Source: Thioclava sp. JE_KL1
Lineage (GTDB): Bacteria > Pseudomonadota > Alphaproteobacteria > Rhodobacterales > Rhodobacteraceae
Length of the DNA stretch: 64,000 nucleotides
Direction of reading: 5' to 3'
Assembly: GCF_009296265.1 (NCBI RefSeq)
Contig: NZ_WBJS01000007.1
Location: 307,091-371,090 of the forward strand
Part shown: one piece after another, positions 9,042 through 18,922 of the stretch
How the letters are laid out: each line of letters opens with the position of its first letter
How positions within the stretch are numbered: position 1 is the stretch's first letter
Position numbers and translations under genes: made by a program
The notes under the pieces: generated by a model
What the model saw: only the letters and a program-made list of their open reading frames with translations
Databases searched by the model: none
What the model was told of the DNA's origin: nothing

Positions 9042-10490
9042 TTACCCCTTCGCGCCCTGCCCACGCGCATAGACATCTTCGTAGCGGATGATGTCATCCT
9101 CACCAAGATAGCTGCCTGTCTGCACTTCGATCAGCGTCAGCGGCACCTTTCCCGGGTTCTCCATGCGATGGACAGCGCCGAGAGGGATATAGACGGACTG
9201 GTTCTCGGTCACGAGTTTCACCTCGTCATCAATCGTCACCTTCGCCGTGCCTTCCACAACGATCCAGTGTTCGGCGCGGTGATGATGGCTTTGCAGGCTC
9301 AGTGCCGCACCCGGGTGGACGTGGATCCGCTTCACTTGGAAGCGCTGGCCGACGACGAGGCTCTCATACCAGCCCCAGGGGCGGAAGTCGCGGGGCAGGG
9401 TCTCGGCCTGAGCCGCACCCTTGGCCTTCAATTCGGCCACAGCCTTCTTCACGTCCTGCGCGCGGTCCTGGTGGGCGACGAGCACGGCGTCGGGCATGGC
9501 GACGGCGATGATGCCTTCCAGACCGATCCCGACGAGTTCCTGAGCGCTATCCGTCGAATGCAGAAGTGTATCGCGGCAGTCGATGGCGGTGGCGGGGCCA
9601 GTCGCGACAATGCCGTTCGCGTCGGGATCCTGCTCGCGCCAGACGGCCTGCCAGTCGCCGAGATCCGACCAGGCGCCGCCATAGGGCACGACGGTCAGGT
9701 TGTTCGCGCGCTCCATTACCGCGTAGTCGATCGAGATATCATCGAGCGCCGCCCAGGGCTCGGGCGCGAGTCGGGTGAAGGCGAGATCGCGTTCGGCGGT
9801 TTCGACGGCAGCCTTGGCCTGCGCCAATGTCTCGGGCGCATGCTTCGCGAAAGCGTCGAGGATCGCCGAGGTCGAGAAGAGAAAGATGCCCGCATTCCAG
9901 AGGTGCATCCCACCTTCGAGCAGCGCCTCGGCCTTGGCCAGATCGGGCTTTTCGACGAAGGATTTCAGCGGCTGCGGGGTGGCTGAGAATTCCGCGTCCG
10001 GAGCTTCGCTCAGTTCCAACCAGCCATAACCGGTCTCGGCGCGCTCAGGACGGATGCCGAAGGTGACCAGCTGACCGGCCTCGGCCGCCGGGGCGGCCGC
10101 CTCGACCGCCGCGCGGAAACGTGCGGGATCGGGGATGACGTGATCGGAGGGCGCCACGAGCATCAGCGCGCCCGGCTCGCGCGCTTCCAGCACGAGAGCG
10201 CCAGCACAGATCGCTGCGGCAGTGTTGCGCGCGGAGGGCTCGATGAGGATATCGGCGGGGGCGATCTCAAGTGCAGCCAGTTGTTCGATCACCACGAAGC
10301 GGAAATCTGCGCCGGTGATTACCGACGGGGCTGCGAAGCCGTCACCCGCGAGCCGCTTGGCCGAGGCCTGGAACAGGCTCTCCTCGCCCATCAGGTTGAC
10401 GAATTGTTTGGGGTAGCTCTTGCGCGAGAGCGGCCAGAGGCGCGTGCCCGAGCCGCCGCAGAGGAGGACGGGGTGGATCGTCTTGCTCAT
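9042..10490 (-). CDS. manC: Bifunctional mannose-1-phosphate guanylyltransferase / mannose-6-phosphate isomerase
   Basis: A 482-residue type II enzyme making GDP-mannose from mannose-1-phosphate. The N-terminal nucleotidyltransferase has GGSGTRLWPLSRKSYPKQF and the FVEKP active-site signature; the C-terminal cupin carries the metal-binding QSHHHRAEHW of type II phosphomannose isomerases. It is the last gene of the polysaccharide operon, 9 bp after fcl, and supplies GDP-mannose to Gmd and Fcl. The terminator at 8949 follows it. Confidence 0.95.
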   Translation of the reverse strand: MSKTIHPVLLCGGSGTRLWPLSRKSYPKQFVNLMGEESLFQASAKRLAGDGFAAPSVITGADFRFVVIEQLAALEIAPADILIEPSARNTAAAICAGALVLEAREPGALMLVAPSDHVIPDPARFRAAVEAAAPAAEAGQLVTFGIRPERAETGYGWLELSEAPDAEFSATPQPLKSFVEKPDLAKAEALLEGGMHLWNAGIFLFSTSAILDAFAKHAPETLAQAKAAVETAERDLAFTRLAPEPWAALDDISIDYAVMERANNLTVVPYGGAWSDLGDWQAVWREQDPDANGIVATGPATAIDCRDTLLHSTDSAQELVGIGLEGIIAVAMPDAVLVAHQDRAQDVKKAVAELKAKGAAQAETLPRDFRPWGWYESLVVGQRFQVKRIHVHPGAALSLQSHHHRAEHWIVVEGTAKVTIDDEVKLVTENQSVYIPLGAVHRMENPGKVPLTLIEVQTGSYLGEDDIIRYEDVYARGQGAKG

Positions 10491-10499
10491 AAATCTCTC

Positions 10500-11471
10500 T
10501 CAGGTTCTGGCTGTGTCGTAGTTTGCGAGGAACCAGCGATAGGTCTCGGCGATCCCGTCTTCGAGGTCGATACGCGCTTGCCAACCCATCGATTTGAGCC
10601 GGCTGACATCCATCAGCTTGCGCATCGTTCCATCCGGCTTCGACGGGTCGGTCGTGATCCGCCCTTCGAAACCGGTCACCTTCGCGACCATCTGCGCCAG
10701 CTCCAGTATCGAGATGTCGCTCCCCGAGCCCACGTTGATATGGCTCAGCATCGGATCGGTGTTCACATCATAGTCCGCCTTGGGGAGGTCGAGCACGAAG
10801 AGCGAGGCCTCGGCCATGTCATCCACATGCAGGAACTCACGCCGCGGCGTGCCGGTGCCCCAGATCGTGACCTCTTCTAGCCCGTCGCGCGCGGCCTCGT
10901 GAAAGCGCCGGATCAAGGCGGGGAGCACGTGGCTGTTCTGCGGGTGGAAATTGTCGCCCGGCCCGTAGAGGTTCGTCGGCATGACCGAGCGGTAGTCCAC
11001 GCCATGCTGCCGATTGTAGCTCTCGCAAAGCTTGATCCCGGCGATCTTCGCGATGGCATAGGGCTCGTTGGTGGGCTCGAGCGGGCCGGTCAGCAGCGCG
11101 TCCTCCGCCATCGGTTGCGGGGCTGCCTTCGGGTAGATGCAGGAAGAGCCGAGCTGGAGAAGCTTCGTGACCCCGGCCGCAAAGGCTTGGTGGATCACAT
11201 TGGTCTCGATCATCAGGTTCTCGTAGATGAACTCGGCTGGGTAGGTGTTGTTGGCGTGGATGCCGCCGACCTTGGCCGCGGCGAGGATCACCACGTCGGG
11301 GCGCTCCGTCTGCATGAAGTCGCGCACCGCTCCCTGATCGGTCAGATCGAGTTCGGAATGCGTGCGGGTGATCAGTTCCAGTGGCTCGCCCTTAGCCTTG
11401 CGCACCTCCAGTTGGCGCAGGATCGCGCCGCCCACCATCCCGCGATGGCCTGCGATATAAATCTTGGTCAT
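10500..11471 (-). CDS. fcl: GDP-L-fucose synthase
   Basis: A 323-residue short-chain dehydrogenase/epimerase that turns GDP-4-keto-6-deoxymannose into GDP-L-fucose. It shows the nucleotide-binding GHRGMVG motif, GSSCIYP, and the catalytic YAIAK. Length matches the family (~320). It lies 9 bp downstream of gmd, the enzyme that makes its substrate, and 9 bp before manC. The set implies L-fucose (or a close relative) in the polymer. Confidence 0.95.
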   Translation of the reverse strand: MTKIYIAGHRGMVGGAILRQLEVRKAKGEPLELITRTHSELDLTDQGAVRDFMQTERPDVVILAAAKVGGIHANNTYPAEFIYENLMIETNVIHQAFAAGVTKLLQLGSSCIYPKAAPQPMAEDALLTGPLEPTNEPYAIAKIAGIKLCESYNRQHGVDYRSVMPTNLYGPGDNFHPQNSHVLPALIRRFHEAARDGLEEVTIWGTGTPRREFLHVDDMAEASLFVLDLPKADYDVNTDPMLSHINVGSGSDISILELAQMVAKVTGFEGRITTDPSKPDGTMRKLMDVSRLKSMGWQARIDLEDGIAETYRWFLANYDTART

Positions 11472-11480
11472 TGGACTGCC

Positions 11481-12602
11481 TCAGCCTTCGAGCGAGACCG
11501 GCAGGTCCAGCCCGTGTTCTTTCAGAAGCGCATAGCGCCGCGCAGCCTTGTGGTCCTCTGCGACCATCTCGGCACACATCTCCTGCGCGGTGATCTCGGG
11601 CACCCAACCGAGCTTTTCTTTGGCTTTGGACGGGTCACCTAGGAGCGTGTCTACCTCGGCCGGACGGAAGTAACGCGGGTCGATCCGCATGACGACGTCG
11701 CCAGGCTTCAACGCGGGTGCCTTGTCGCCCTCGATAGCTGCAACCGTGGCGATCTCCTCAGTGCCGGAGCCCGAGAATTCCAGCTCGACCCCCAATTCCC
11801 GCGCGCTCCAGGTGATGAATTCGCGCACGGAATATTGCTTGCCGGTAGCGATGACGAAATCCTCTGGCGCGTCCTGCTGCAGCATCATCCACTGCATGCG
11901 GACGTAATCCTTCGCATGGCCCCAATCGCGCAAGGAGTCGATGTTGCCCATGTAGAGGCAGGGCTCGAGACCCATAGCGATGTTGGAAAGACCACGGGTG
12001 ATTTTGCGCGTCACAAAGGTTTCGCCACGGCGGGGAGACTCGTGATTAAACAGGATCCCGTTGCAGGCATACATTCCATAGGCCTCGCGATAATTGACCG
12101 CGATCCAGTAGGCGTAGAGCTTGGCGACGGCATAGGGCGAGCGCGGGTGGAAGGGCGTGGTCTCACGCTGAGGCGTTTCCTGGACCAAGCCGTAAAGCTC
12201 CGAGGTCGAGGCCTGGTAGAAGCGGGTCTTCTTCTCGAGCCCCAGAAATCGGATCGCCTCCAGCAGTCGCAGCGTGCCGATCGCGTCTACGTCTGCGGTG
12301 TATTCCGGGGCCTCAAACGAGACCGCGACGTGGCTCTGCGCGCCGAGATTGTAAACCTCGTGCGGCTCGATGTCGCGGATCAGGCGGGTGAGGTTAGAGG
12401 TGTCAGAAAGGTCGCCATAATGAAGCTTCATTTGAGCGTGGTTGCTGTGGGGATCTTCGTAGATATGGTCGATCCGCTGCGTATTGAACAACGAGGCCCG
12501 GCGCTTGATGCCGTGAACTTCGTAGCCTTTCTCTAGCAGAAATTCTGCGAGGTAGGAGCCGTCTTGGCCGGTGATGCCTGTAATAAGTGCGCGCTTTGAC
12601 AT
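11481..12602 (-). CDS. gmd: GDP-mannose 4,6-dehydratase
   Basis: A 373-residue extended SDR making GDP-4-keto-6-deoxy-D-mannose. Motifs are [19 protein letters not shown] at the N-terminus, the TSELYG active-site stretch and catalytic YAVAK. The ATG at 12602 has GGAG 6 bp before it; an in-frame TTG lies four codons upstream but lacks a ribosome site. It is followed by fcl after 9 bp. Confidence 0.96.
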   Translation of the reverse strand: MSKRALITGITGQDGSYLAEFLLEKGYEVHGIKRRASLFNTQRIDHIYEDPHSNHAQMKLHYGDLSDTSNLTRLIRDIEPHEVYNLGAQSHVAVSFEAPEYTADVDAIGTLRLLEAIRFLGLEKKTRFYQASTSELYGLVQETPQRETTPFHPRSPYAVAKLYAYWIAVNYREAYGMYACNGILFNHESPRRGETFVTRKITRGLSNIAMGLEPCLYMGNIDSLRDWGHAKDYVRMQWMMLQQDAPEDFVIATGKQYSVREFITWSARELGVELEFSGSGTEEIATVAAIEGDKAPALKPGDVVMRIDPRYFRPAEVDTLLGDPSKAKEKLGWVPEITAQEMCAEMVAEDHKAARRYALLKEHGLDLPVSLEG

Positions 12603-12637
12603 TTCTCGCTCCAACTTCTTGCTCGGTGATTTTAAAT

Positions 12638-13582
12638 TTATAGAACGGTGTCTCTTTTTACCCGACGGCTCGAAACGCCTTCAGGCGTGAGGTCGATTTC
12701 GAGAACCTTCCCGATTGCGGCCACCACATCGAGTTTGTCTCGCTGCATTGCCGTTCTGACTTCATAAAGTTTCATATCTACGAGGTAGCGATACCAGAAA
12801 CCTTGCAGAACGTGAAAAGCTGTGCCTTGCACACCGTCAAGAAATCCAAGCCGAACAATGTAGCGGTAGAAGAAATAGATGAAAGCGCGGATACCGCCAG
12901 GAAGCCGAGCGTATACCTGCTCTTTAAGCCAGCGCTTGACGCCTGCCTCAGTGGCGCCGCTCAAGGTGCCGATGGTTTCATGCGGCATAAACCTGTGCTC
13001 TTGATTTAAGATGTCAATAACTTCGCGGCTGGCGTAGGAGTTATGCTTTTGTGTCCACCAAGTTAGTGAGTTGAGATTGTCGTCGATCAACTCGCCACGA
13101 AAATCCGCTGTCGCGCCCTCGACAATTATATGTTCGTCCATCCAGCGCATCTCGCAGCGACCGCGTCCTTTACGGAATATGCGTAGCACACGTATCGGAA
13201 ATAGTCCTCCCCAACGGATCGGACGCTGCATGAAGGACATGCGACGAGAGATAAAGATCCCGTCAGTATCAGGGGAAACTTTGGGAAGGCTTCCAGCAAT
13301 CTCATTCGCCAAATCTGGTTGCACAACCTCATCGGCGTCCAGCCTCATAATCCATTCGGTCCCTTCAGGCACATGTTCAATTGCCCAGTTCAACTGGGTG
13401 GCATAATTGACCCAATGATGTGCAAGAACTGTGGCCCCCAACCCGCGCGCAATGGCGACAGTTTCGTCAGTAGAGCCACTATCTACCACCAGAATTTGGT
13501 CGGCGATTGTCTTAATCGAGCCGATAGCGCGAGCGATATGCAGCGCCTCGTTCTTTGTAAGGATAATAACCGTGAGCGTCAT
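12638..13582 (-). CDS. Family 2 glycosyltransferase (WaaE/KdtX-like)
   Basis: A 314-residue cytoplasmic glycosyltransferase with a GT-A nucleotide-sugar domain: [18 protein letters not shown] at the start, [10 protein letters not shown], and the metal-binding MRLDADEV. The C-terminal part ('[15 protein letters not shown]') matches the tail of WaaE/KdtX-like transferases. The open frame extends about 140 bp into the neighbour, but the ATG at 13582 overlaps the acetyltransferase stop (ATGA) and starts the conserved first strand. Donor and acceptor are unknown; it probably adds one sugar of the repeat unit. Confidence 0.88.
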   Translation of the reverse strand: MTLTVIILTKNEALHIARAIGSIKTIADQILVVDSGSTDETVAIARGLGATVLAHHWVNYATQLNWAIEHVPEGTEWIMRLDADEVVQPDLANEIAGSLPKVSPDTDGIFISRRMSFMQRPIRWGGLFPIRVLRIFRKGRGRCEMRWMDEHIIVEGATADFRGELIDDNLNSLTWWTQKHNSYASREVIDILNQEHRFMPHETIGTLSGATEAGVKRWLKEQVYARLPGGIRAFIYFFYRYIVRLGFLDGVQGTAFHVLQGFWYRYLVDMKLYEVRTAMQRDKLDVVAAIGKVLEIDLTPEGVSSRRVKRDTVL

Positions 13583-14133
13583 AGTTCTTTTATCGCGCGC
13601 GCTGGATTCCCTGCAACGATCGTCTGCGCCTTTACGTCTTTCATTACCACTGCGCGGGCTCCCACGATCGCGCCGGCACCCACAGTCACACCAGGTCCGA
13701 TAAAGGCATCGGCGGCGACCCATGCGTCTTCGCTGATCGTGACCGGCGGTTTCAGAAGAGGACGATCGGCACGCGATATGTCATGGCTACCTGCGCAAAG
13801 ATGCGCGCCCTGTGAAACGGTAGCGCGCGCGCCAACAGTGATTGGCCCGAGCGCATAGAGTATCGCGCGATCGCCTACAGCGCAGCCGTGCTCGAGTGCG
13901 AGATTCCACGGTATGGAGATGCGCACGCTGGGATAGATATGCACGTCGCGACCAACCCGCGCCCCGAAGAGACGCAGAAGGGCGCGCCGCCAACTCCACA
14001 GGGGGCGCGGGCTGAGAGCGAACAAGGGTAGGGCGAGCGCCCAGAGGACGCGGCGTGCTTTTTCGAGGCGTGACCACTTGCGAGCTTTGCGGTTGGCTGC
14101 AATGTCGAGGTTGACAGGTCTGGTTTCGTTCAT
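13579..14133 (-). CDS. Hexapeptide-repeat acetyltransferase (WcaF/LbetaH type)
   Basis: A 184-residue left-handed beta-helix acetyltransferase. The N-terminal part ('LWALALPLFALSPRPLWSWRRALLRLFGARVG') resembles WcaF-like colanic acid acetyltransferases, and the rest holds hexapeptide repeats such as ITVGARATVSQ, with the CAGSHDI loop containing the catalytic His. It ends '[13 protein letters not shown]', typical for the family. The ATG at 14133 lies 1 bp after the upstream glycosyltransferase stop. It probably O-acetylates a sugar of the polymer. Confidence 0.85.
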   Translation of the reverse strand: MNETRPVNLDIAANRKARKWSRLEKARRVLWALALPLFALSPRPLWSWRRALLRLFGARVGRDVHIYPSVRISIPWNLALEHGCAVGDRAILYALGPITVGARATVSQGAHLCAGSHDISRADRPLLKPPVTISEDAWVAADAFIGPGVTVGAGAIVGARAVVMKDVKAQTIVAGNPARAIKEL

Positions 14134-14134
14134 G

Positions 14135-15298
14135 TCAGTTCTGACTCTCTTTCGACAAAGAAATATCCGTGCCAGGCTTGCCGTGGCCAAGCACCCAGCG
14201 ATAGACGGCTTCCTGACGCGCCGCGATAGAGGGCCAGGAAAACCGCTCTTCCACTAGCGCGCGCCCTTTCAGACCCATCTCAGCGAGGTCCGGGCGAGAT
14301 AGGCCGGCTGCGAGGCGGACCGGGTCCGGCCCAGTGTCAATCTCATGGGCTGCGCCCGCGGCGAAACCCTCGGGAAGGTTGCAGGCCCGGGTCATCAGGA
14401 CCGGGAGACCCGATGCCCAAGCCTCGAGCACGGCCATCGGCAAGCCTTCCGAATGCGATGGCAGCACGAAAGCCCGAGCGCGGGCGAAGGCCTCGGCCTT
14501 TGCCGTGCCACTGAGCGGGCCGACGAAGCGGATGTCTCCAGCGACGCCGAGCCGCTGGGCCGCGGTTTCGAGGTCGCCGCGATGCCCGTTTTCGTCCGGT
14601 CCTGCCGCGACAATCTCCCATTGATCGCGCAGGGCCGGCTGGAGCCTAGCCCACTGAAACAGAAGTTCTGGTAGCCCTTTCTTAGGATGGAGACGGCCGA
14701 GGAACAGTAGCTCGGCGCGCTTTTTACTCGACTTGCGAATCGGTAGCGGTTTTCCGATCTCGACCGCGTTTGGCACGGTGGCGATAGCAGACATGGGCAG
14801 CACCTGCCTGATTGCCGCCGCCTCCGCCTCGGCCAAGGCATGCAGGCAAGCGGCGCGCGTCAGGTTGCGACGTTCCCAGCCCGACCAAGCGAGCCGTTTC
14901 TTCCAAGCCGAATTTCGCAGTGCCCAAGGGTCGAGCATGCCCCTCGGCGAAATTACCGTCGGCCCACCGCGGGCAGCGAAGCGGGTGGTCGCTACGGAAG
15001 TCATCTGCCAGATTCCATGCTGGTGGACTACATCCGGTCGCGTTGCTTCGATCGCCTGAGTTAGCCCCGCCGCCCAGCCCAATGACGTTGGGGCAGTTGC
15101 GCCAAGCACCACGGGCTGCAATGGCGCCCAAGCCTCCAGGTCGGCTTCGGTGTCGGAGTCAAACAGGCCAATCACATTCACCCGAACGCCACGCTCGGCG
15201 AGATGCAGGGAGAGCTTACGTACTGAGTGGAACAGGCCTCCAGCGCGCCGCGACAGCGAGCCGGTGACCATGGTGACGGCGAGGGGACGACGGGTCAT
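14135..15298 (-). CDS. Family 4 glycosyltransferase
   Basis: A 387-residue GT-B glycosyltransferase. The N-terminal domain has 'GGLFHSVRKLSLHLAERG' and 'PDVVHQHGIW'; the C-terminal Glycos_transf_1 domain has 'LFLGRLHPKKGLPELL', 'FVLPSHSEGLPMAVLEAW' (the EX7E-type donor site) and 'ERFSWPSIA'. It overlaps the sulfotransferase gene by ATGA at its start. It is presumed to add a sugar to the lipid-linked repeat unit; the sugar is not predictable from sequence. Confidence 0.9.
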   Translation of the reverse strand: MTRRPLAVTMVTGSLSRRAGGLFHSVRKLSLHLAERGVRVNVIGLFDSDTEADLEAWAPLQPVVLGATAPTSLGWAAGLTQAIEATRPDVVHQHGIWQMTSVATTRFAARGGPTVISPRGMLDPWALRNSAWKKRLAWSGWERRNLTRAACLHALAEAEAAAIRQVLPMSAIATVPNAVEIGKPLPIRKSSKKRAELLFLGRLHPKKGLPELLFQWARLQPALRDQWEIVAAGPDENGHRGDLETAAQRLGVAGDIRFVGPLSGTAKAEAFARARAFVLPSHSEGLPMAVLEAWASGLPVLMTRACNLPEGFAAGAAHEIDTGPDPVRLAAGLSRPDLAEMGLKGRALVEERFSWPSIAARQEAVYRWVLGHGKPGTDISLSKESQN

Positions 15299-16014
15299 CC
15301 GATCGGGTCCAGGTCGTAGCCGAAAGGCGCGGCGGCTTCGCCTAAGTGCCGGGCGACATCGGCCTGGAGGGCCGGGGACAGCAAATCGCGCCAGGAGTCG
15401 AGGGCGGAGCGCGCGAGAAACTGGTCGCGCACGCCAACCTTTTTGAGCCGGGCGAAATCGAATGCGTCGACCGCGGCTTTAATGTCGTCTAGGGATGCGG
15501 GGTGGGCGGCTTGTGTGAGCCGCTTTTGTAGGGTTCCCACCGGGTCGCGCTTTAGGTCTTCGAAGCGCACAAACGGCCAGTCTCTGACGCGTGCGGTGGA
15601 CAAATGGTTCGCGTATCCGGTGGTTGATCCGGGAAAGGCTTCAATCACATGCTTGGCGAATTCGGGCCGAACACGACCGTCCGCCTCGAACGCCTCAGCC
15701 TTGCGCGCTGGTGGCAGGGTCCGAGCGGCCGAACAGATCACCTCACGCGGATCACGCACCACATAAAGCAGGTTCTCGCGACCTTCAAACTGGATCGAAT
15801 GGGTGTGCAGAAGGACGTTGTCAGCGCTTAGACGCACGTCGTTGCGCTCGAAGTCGTAGCCGCACGCCGCGGCGACAAGCTGGCTCACCCAGGTGGTGCC
15901 GCTCTTAGGGAAACCAACTACGACGAAGCTGTTGGATCGCCGCCGCTCGGCCCGCAGTTGACGGCGCAACGCCACAGAGGCAATCGCATTTCGGCGTTTT
16001 TTCAGGTTGAGCAT
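15295..16014 (-). CDS. Sulfotransferase domain protein
   Basis: A 239-residue PAPS-dependent sulfotransferase. The 5'-phosphosulfate loop is VVGFPKSGTTWVSQL (residues ~32-46) and the 3'-phosphate site is LLYVVRDPREVICSA (~80-95), both canonical. It overlaps the downstream glycosyltransferase by ATGA and the upstream second sulfotransferase by 13 bp, so it is an integral part of the polysaccharide operon and probably sulfates one of its sugars or a lipid-linked intermediate. Confidence 0.87.
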   Translation of the reverse strand: MLNLKKRRNAIASVALRRQLRAERRRSNSFVVVGFPKSGTTWVSQLVAAACGYDFERNDVRLSADNVLLHTHSIQFEGRENLLYVVRDPREVICSAARTLPPARKAEAFEADGRVRPEFAKHVIEAFPGSTTGYANHLSTARVRDWPFVRFEDLKRDPVGTLQKRLTQAAHPASLDDIKAAVDAFDFARLKKVGVRDQFLARSALDSWRDLLSPALQADVARHLGEAAAPFGYDLDPIG

Positions 16015-16916
16015 AGATCTTTTCCGGTTGGGTCATTGGTCAACGGGACACCAGTCGGCCGCGCCGTCGGTAGTGGACCGGTAGACAGGGCCGCGTAGAG
16101 CGCAGAGGACTGGGTGAGCAGCGCGGCATCGGTCCAGAGGCGCGGGTCGAAGCTTTCGGCCGTGGCCGGTGCCCTTCGCGACAGCAGCCTACTGATGCGT
16201 GATCTCAGCTCGGGCGGGAGCCCGCGGACTGCATCGAAGTGACGCAACCGACCGGCAAGTGCCTCCAATGGACCGGGGTAACGGCGAGCCTGACCCGCGG
16301 TATTGCGTTGAATTGCGTCTTTCGGGACGATGGGCGCCAGCCCGAGCCAGTCGCTTAACGCGGACATGGTTTCACGTTGGGTCTCGACCCCAATCAGGTC
16401 TTGGAATTTAACCACGTAGATCTGCTCTGCTGCCACCCGGGCGGTCAGGGCGTCGAGGGCCGCGACGAAGTCTGTCGCCCCAGTGATCCGTGCCCGGATC
16501 TCCTCGGCATTGGCGGTGGTGGTCAGGCCGGAGCGGGTTGTCAGATGTTCGAAATAGCTGCGCGCGAGCGCTTCCGGGGGCCGCAGCGAGAGGATGAAAC
16601 GGGTGCGCTCCAGCAGCCCAAGAGCGGCCAGTTTGTCGAGCACCTCGCCGCGATGGCGCGGCATGCCGTATTGAGTCGAGAAATCCACGAGCCAGCGCGT
16701 CGCGTCAGTGATGTGGTAACCCGAAAGCCGGGGCAGGCCCCCCACCGCTTCATTTATGAAGTCGTTCGGCTCTTTAGCATTATGCACTGCGAGGGCGGGG
16801 CCGAGCGAGAGCAAGGCGCCAAGCGTAGTGGTGCCACATTTTGGCATGCCGAAGGAGATCAGCCAGTTTTGGGAGAGACCGCGCTCGGGCATAGGGGAAG
16901 ACATATTTTTAGACAT
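16002..16916 (-). CDS. Second sulfotransferase family protein
   Basis: A 304-residue protein with sulfotransferase signatures: ISFGMPKCGTTTLGALL (5'-phosphosulfate binding) and FILSLRPPEALARSYF (3'-phosphate binding). It diverges clearly from its neighbour, so it probably sulfates a different position. The ATG at 16916 overlaps the last 8 bases of wzy; an in-frame upstream start at 16952 would overlap wzy further. Two sulfotransferases in a row next to wzy is unusual for an O-antigen-like locus. Confidence 0.85.
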   Translation of the reverse strand: MSKNMSSPMPERGLSQNWLISFGMPKCGTTTLGALLSLGPALAVHNAKEPNDFINEAVGGLPRLSGYHITDATRWLVDFSTQYGMPRHRGEVLDKLAALGLLERTRFILSLRPPEALARSYFEHLTTRSGLTTTANAEEIRARITGATDFVAALDALTARVAAEQIYVVKFQDLIGVETQRETMSALSDWLGLAPIVPKDAIQRNTAGQARRYPGPLEALAGRLRHFDAVRGLPPELRSRISRLLSRRAPATAESFDPRLWTDAALLTQSSALYAALSTGPLPTARPTGVPLTNDPTGKDLCST

Positions 16917-18150
16917 TTTCCGGCAACTGAATTGTTTGGTCTGTGCGCACACGCGGGGGAACGTGTCGCACGTGGTAGAGGCGAAGCTTGAGGACCCTCT
17001 GCATGATGAGGAAGGAAACGGTGAAAATGATGAACTGCATGCCGAGACGGCCGAGATCGCTGCCCATTACACTTGGCGCGATAAGGGCTAGGGGCACCAC
17101 TAGCGCGGGCCGCCGCCGCGCCAGAATACCAATTAGGGCGACTAGCAGCCCGACGAAGACCAGTCCGAGTGCGTAGCCGCCGAAGCCGAAGATAGCTTCG
17201 AACTCGGCTGGGACGGAGATTGGGATGCCGGCGCCTTTGTCATAGGAGCCTCCGCCCGTCCCGAAAACGTCTCCCCCAATGATACGGCCAACCCCCACAT
17301 CGGGCTTACCTGCCCAAATAAATCGTGGAATGAAGCCGTATAGTGGCGCAAGTATGAGGACCGGGGACAGGATCGGCCCTATGATCGCGGTGTAGTTCAG
17401 TACCGCGCTGTCCTTTAGCGGAGAATATCCGTTGCCAAGTTCGCCGCCGAGCTGGTCGGCGAACATCCCGATGCCAACACTGGCACTGCTCCCTGCGCGT
17501 TGTGCCGTTACGTCGGCGATGAAGGCCAGCCCCGCAATTGTGAGCACCCCAAGAATCGAGGCGAATTTCGGCACTTCGCGCCACCGTTTGATCTGAACGA
17601 AACGCGCGTAGAGCACGAGTAGCAAGGGGAGCAAGACGGCGCCACGGTTCGAGCCGAGAAACCCTTTGAAAGCGAACACAGCAAAGACCAGGATGCTGAG
17701 CCTTAAAATCCATTTTGGGTTGCCGCGGCGGTGGAACAACAGCACCGCATATGCCGGGCTCAGGAACAAGTTGAGGAGCCCGTTCGCCACGTTGGCGAGA
17801 TCGCTTGAAGTAGAGGTGCGTTTCATGCTGGCCAGCGATGTGACATTGGCCTGCTGGAGCCAGAACAGCATGATTAATAGAAAGCCAGCGAGGAGCACGC
17901 CTTTGCGAAGGGCTGAGATGTTACCGACTGCCAGACGGAAGCTATCCATGTCGACTTGGTTTCGTTTCATCGCCCAAGCGACGAGTAGCAACATAGTGAA
18001 CCAGCTGAAATTGATGAGATAGGTGTCGGAATTGGAACGGAACACCGACCCGAGCATGTATTGAGCCCCAAAAAGGATCATCGGCGATTTCCACGCCAAT
18101 AGTCTTGTGATTAAGATCATCGAAAGTGTCAGGCCGAAAATCTGGTCCAT
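16909..18150 (-). CDS. wzy: O-antigen/oligosaccharide repeat-unit polymerase, Wzy-like
   Basis: A 413-residue polytopic membrane protein with about 10-11 hydrophobic helices and a large loop between late helices ('AGKPDVGVGRIIGGDVFGTGG'), the general design of Wzy polymerases, which join repeat units in the periplasm. No catalytic motif is diagnostic in this family, so the call rests on topology and on its place between wzx and the transferases. The ATG at 18150 follows the stop of the upstream gene by 4 bp; the open frame extends 5' but only into that gene. Confidence 0.75.
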   Translation of the reverse strand: MDQIFGLTLSMILITRLLAWKSPMILFGAQYMLGSVFRSNSDTYLINFSWFTMLLLVAWAMKRNQVDMDSFRLAVGNISALRKGVLLAGFLLIMLFWLQQANVTSLASMKRTSTSSDLANVANGLLNLFLSPAYAVLLFHRRGNPKWILRLSILVFAVFAFKGFLGSNRGAVLLPLLLVLYARFVQIKRWREVPKFASILGVLTIAGLAFIADVTAQRAGSSASVGIGMFADQLGGELGNGYSPLKDSAVLNYTAIIGPILSPVLILAPLYGFIPRFIWAGKPDVGVGRIIGGDVFGTGGGSYDKGAGIPISVPAEFEAIFGFGGYALGLVFVGLLVALIGILARRRPALVVPLALIAPSVMGSDLGRLGMQFIIFTVSFLIMQRVLKLRLYHVRHVPPRVRTDQTIQLPENV

Positions 18151-18154
18151 GCTA

Positions 18155-18922
18155 CTAGTCCAAGATCGCACGCAGCCGGGTGTTGCCATGAAAGTGATGG
18201 AAGCTAATCCCGGCAAGATAGCCGTGACGATGCAGCATTTCGAGCGTGTCCAGTAGGGGCGGGGCCGCGGCGGCACTGGCATTCGTTGGGTGGTCGATGA
18301 AACGGCCGTCGGCTTGGGCGGAGCCAAGGTCGGTTCCGATCAAACCGATGGTGCCGACCCGCGAGAGCCAGCACAGATCAAGCCACATTGTGAGGCTGCC
18401 TTTCCATTGGATCGGCAGGCGCTTGCTGCCCCTAGTGAGCAGTTCCGGACGGTTCGCCAAAACCGCTCCCGGCAGGTTGTTGTGCGGAACGAAGCGCGCG
18501 CAATGATCTGAAACGCCAATTCGGAAATGGGTTGCCACGGCCGCGAGTTCGCCGCGTGGCAGCATCATCAGTGCGTGCGGCTTGAACACGAGACGATCGG
18601 TGGCCATTCGGGCGCACTCTTGCTTCTGGCGTTCGAAAATCTCGGTGTCGCGGAATGCGAATTCATAGGAAATCACGTCGGCCTCTGGGGCCACTTTCCA
18701 GGCTGCGTTCAGCGTGATAGTTACGTCAAAATCGCTACAAATGGCGCTCACCGTCGGTGCAGTGGCTGACGGGCCAGCCCCAACGATCAGCACTCTGCTG
18801 CCGGGGGCAAGGCGGGGCGTGAATCGCTCGAAGCCCATTCGCTCGAGCCGCCTCATCCGTAGTGCTTGCGCTGCGCGCATCGCATACCATCTCAACGCTG
18901 TATTCTTGACTGACAAGATCAT
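18155..18922 (-). CDS. Putative GT42/DUF115-like glycosyltransferase, candidate nonulosonic acid transferase
   Basis: A 255-residue protein I cannot name firmly. It has an N-terminal nucleotide-binding-like 'VLIVGAGPSATAPTVS' and a later 'GSLTMWLDLCWLSRVGTIG' running into 'LIGTDLGS'. That order (GxGPS, then a helix before a 'xLxGxDx' strand) recalls CMP-sialic-acid transferases of family GT42 and the DUF115/Maf proteins. This is a resemblance in pattern, not a database match. It overlaps wzx by ATGA and lies next to the legionaminic acid genes, which otherwise lack an obvious CMP-sugar transferase. Confidence 0.5.
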   Translation of the reverse strand: MILSVKNTALRWYAMRAAQALRMRRLERMGFERFTPRLAPGSRVLIVGAGPSATAPTVSAICSDFDVTITLNAAWKVAPEADVISYEFAFRDTEIFERQKQECARMATDRLVFKPHALMMLPRGELAAVATHFRIGVSDHCARFVPHNNLPGAVLANRPELLTRGSKRLPIQWKGSLTMWLDLCWLSRVGTIGLIGTDLGSAQADGRFIDHPTNASAAAAPPLLDTLEMLHRHGYLAGISFHHFHGNTRLRAILD

